Assembly: GCF_900091955.1 (NCBI RefSeq)
Contig: NZ_FMDF01000149.1
Span: 1-64,000, forward strand
Length of the DNA stretch: 64,000 nucleotides
Reading direction: 5' to 3'
Origin: Streptomyces sp. Ncost-T10-10d
GTDB lineage: Bacteria; Actinomycetota; Actinomycetes; Streptomycetales; Streptomycetaceae
The translations under genes and the position numbers were made by a program. The first letter of the stretch is position 1. Each line of letters starts with the position of its first letter. The notes under the pieces are model-generated. The model did no database searches. It was not told where the DNA came from and saw only the letters and a list, made by a program, of their open reading frames with translations. Below, piece after piece: positions 62,877 through 64,000 of the stretch.

Positions 62877-63141
62877 TCAGGTGATCGGCACGTACATCGC
62901 CGCCGATCCGACCGGTGCCACAGAGGTCCCCGGTGTCTGGGTGGGCGGCAATGTCGCGGACCCGAAGGGGCAGGTCATCGGCTCCGCCGACGCCGGGGTG
63001 CGGGCCGCCGCGGCGATCAACGCGGACCTGATCGCCGAAGAGACCCGCCGGGCGGTCGCCGCCCGTCGCCGTACGGCCTTCTCGGCGGCGGAGCGCGAAG
63101 TCTGCGAGCGGGTGCTCGGGGAGCGACGACACGGGTTGTGA
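62876..63141 (+). pseudogene. beheaded FAD-dependent oxidoreductase (C-terminal fragment)
   Basis: The plus strand reads VIGTYIAADPTGATEVPGVWVGGNVADPKGQVIGSADAGVRAAAAINADL, the terminal FAD-binding segment of the thioredoxin reductase-like NAD(P)/FAD oxidoreductases common in Streptomyces, ending ERRHGL. The NAD and active-site parts are absent. The junction at about 62876 with the minus-strand remnant marks a deletion that removed both 5' ends and the divergent promoter. Confidence 0.7.
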
Positions 63142-63295
63142 CCGGCCGGTCCGCAGGGGCCGTGCGAAGGGAGTGGTCCGGTCGGACATCGGCAGTGCGC
63201 GGTCCTGCCCGACGACGAGCGCCCGCCTTCCGGCCCCGGGCGGGGGAGGGGGAAGGCGGGCGCGCTCGGGTTCGGGCGTGAGGCGGCGGGAGGCG

Positions 63296-63925
63296 TCAGG
63301 CCTGCGCTGCTGCGGCCTTGATCGCGGAGATGTCGAAGTTGAGCTTGACCTTGTCGCTGACCATGACGCCGCCGGTCTCCAGCGCCGCGTTCCAGGTCAG
63401 GCCCCAGTCGGAGCGCAGGATGTCCGCGCTGCCCTCGAAGCCGACGCGCTCGTTGCCGTAGACGTCGGTGGCGGAGCCGTTGAACTCCAGGTCGATGGCG
63501 AGGGGGCGCGTGACGTCCTTGATGGTGAGGTCGCCGGTGATGCGGTACTTGTCGCCGCCGAGCTGCTCGGCGTGTGTGGAGCGGAAGGTCATGAGGGGGA
63601 ACTTCTCGGCGTCGAAGAAGTCGCCGCTGACCAGGTGGCCGTCACGGTCGGCGATGCCGGTGTCGACGCTGGCGATCTTGACGTCGATCGAGGCGGCGGA
63701 GTTCGCGGGGTTGTGACCGTCGAGCTTCAGGCTGCCCTCGTGCTCGCCGAAGGAGCCACGCACGTTGGTGACCATGGCGTGACGCACGGTGAATCCGATG
63801 CTGCTGTGCGCCGGGTCGATCGTGTAGTCACCGGTGAGGGCGGCCAGAGCCGGGTCCACGGCGGGGGCGGTGGCGACCGCGGTGGCGGACGGGGCGTTGT
63901 TGTTCTTGCGGTTGAACAGAGCCAT
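63296..63925 (-). CDS. YceI-family protein
   Basis: A 209-residue lipocalin-like beta-barrel that binds isoprenoid or other lipid molecules in characterised members. Motifs: GDYTIDPAHSSIGFTVRHAMVTNVRGSFGEHEGSL, SVDTGIADRDGHLVSGDFFDAEKFPLMTF, GDLTIKDVTRPL and SDWGLTWNAALETGGVMVSDKVKL. No signal peptide is seen, as in other actinobacterial homologues. ATG 63925 is chosen because GAGGAGG lies just upstream; the frame opens further up without support. Confidence 0.92.
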   Translation of the reverse strand: MALFNRKNNNAPSATAVATAPAVDPALAALTGDYTIDPAHSSIGFTVRHAMVTNVRGSFGEHEGSLKLDGHNPANSAASIDVKIASVDTGIADRDGHLVSGDFFDAEKFPLMTFRSTHAEQLGGDKYRITGDLTIKDVTRPLAIDLEFNGSATDVYGNERVGFEGSADILRSDWGLTWNAALETGGVMVSDKVKLNFDISAIKAAAAQA

Positions 63926-63966
63926 GGCTCCTCCTCGGGGGACGTGATCGAGTGGCGGTCGAAGTC

Positions 63967-63983
63967 GTTGTTTAACCTTCAAC
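63967..63983. promoter_or_regulatory. AT-rich dyad upstream of yceI
   Basis: GTTG-TTTAACCTT-CAAC in an AT-richer patch close to the window end; the shape (TTAA core, TTGAA arms) recalls MarR-family operators. Part of the promoter may lie beyond 64000. Confidence 0.4.
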
Positions 63984-64000
63984 GAGATTGACTCTAGCGC

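Overview
The window is typical Streptomyces chromosome: very high GC with strong third-position GC bias, long spurious antisense frames, GTG/TTG starts, a LAL-type LuxR regulator, twin-arginine and lipoprotein signals, and a gene order (gatCAB ... ilvBNC, serA, putative put genes, leuB, ilvE, ureAB/ureC, cimA) that I recall from the core region of Streptomyces chromosomes. No rRNA, tRNA, CRISPR array or intact insertion sequence is visible.

Region by region: 258-3822 gatC-gatA-(79-aa membrane protein)-gatB, the tRNA amidotransferase operon, closed by a strong hairpin. 3922-9000 an ArsB/SLC13-type permease, a phospholipase C-type phosphoesterase broken by a one-base frameshift, and a Cys/His-motif protein of unknown function. 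9179-16367 an MMPL exporter with an overlapping GNAT acetyltransferase, small membrane/unknown proteins and a 1052-aa LAL regulator. 16390-19057 (minus) DUF6191-like protein, sorbosone/glucose dehydrogenase lipoprotein, aldo/keto reductase; then a divergent D-2-hydroxyacid dehydrogenase. 20142-23469 a long structured leader and a membrane PAS-GGDEF-EAL protein whose EAL half is degenerate. 23466-29077 branched-chain and serine biosynthesis: ilvB leader peptide/attenuator, ilvB, ilvN, ilvC, serA. 29154-33798 a TetR regulator, a PucR/CdaR-type regulator divergent from proline dehydrogenase and P5C dehydrogenase. 33916-38122 a DUF1877-like protein, a GH97 glycosidase, an AAC(2')-type acetyltransferase, a LysR remnant, and a 42-aa protein behind unusual AT-rich repeats. 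38395-40799 leuB (with an in-frame hairpin insertion) and ilvE. 40896-46803 a decayed gene, then a fused ureAB, a urease-alpha-like protein lacking the flap Cys/His, agmatine deiminase, TetR regulator and an MHS-family permease: a coherent but non-canonical catabolic cassette. 46819-48689 a candidate isoleucine leader peptide/attenuator and cimA. 49087-57492 a beta-glucoside cluster: LacI regulator with its operator, a peptide-type ABC importer and a GH1 beta-glucosidase. 57746-61953 a Gly-tailed membrane protein and a large SpoIIE-type phosphatase. 62040-63925 a DUF7144-like membrane protein, a deletion scar fusing two beheaded divergent genes, and a YceI protein.

The best candidate for an undescribed system is the urease-like cassette at 41174-46803: two copies of a TTAGAGTGnCGTTCnAA element precede a urease homologue that keeps all metal ligands but has lost the flap Cys/His, has no ureDEFG nearby, and is followed by agmatine deiminase. 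I infer a substituted urea or guanidine substrate such as N-carbamoylputrescine. Second is an apparently leaderless peptide MPSFVMIIG... plus terminator ahead of cimA, parallel to the ilvB attenuator in the same window.
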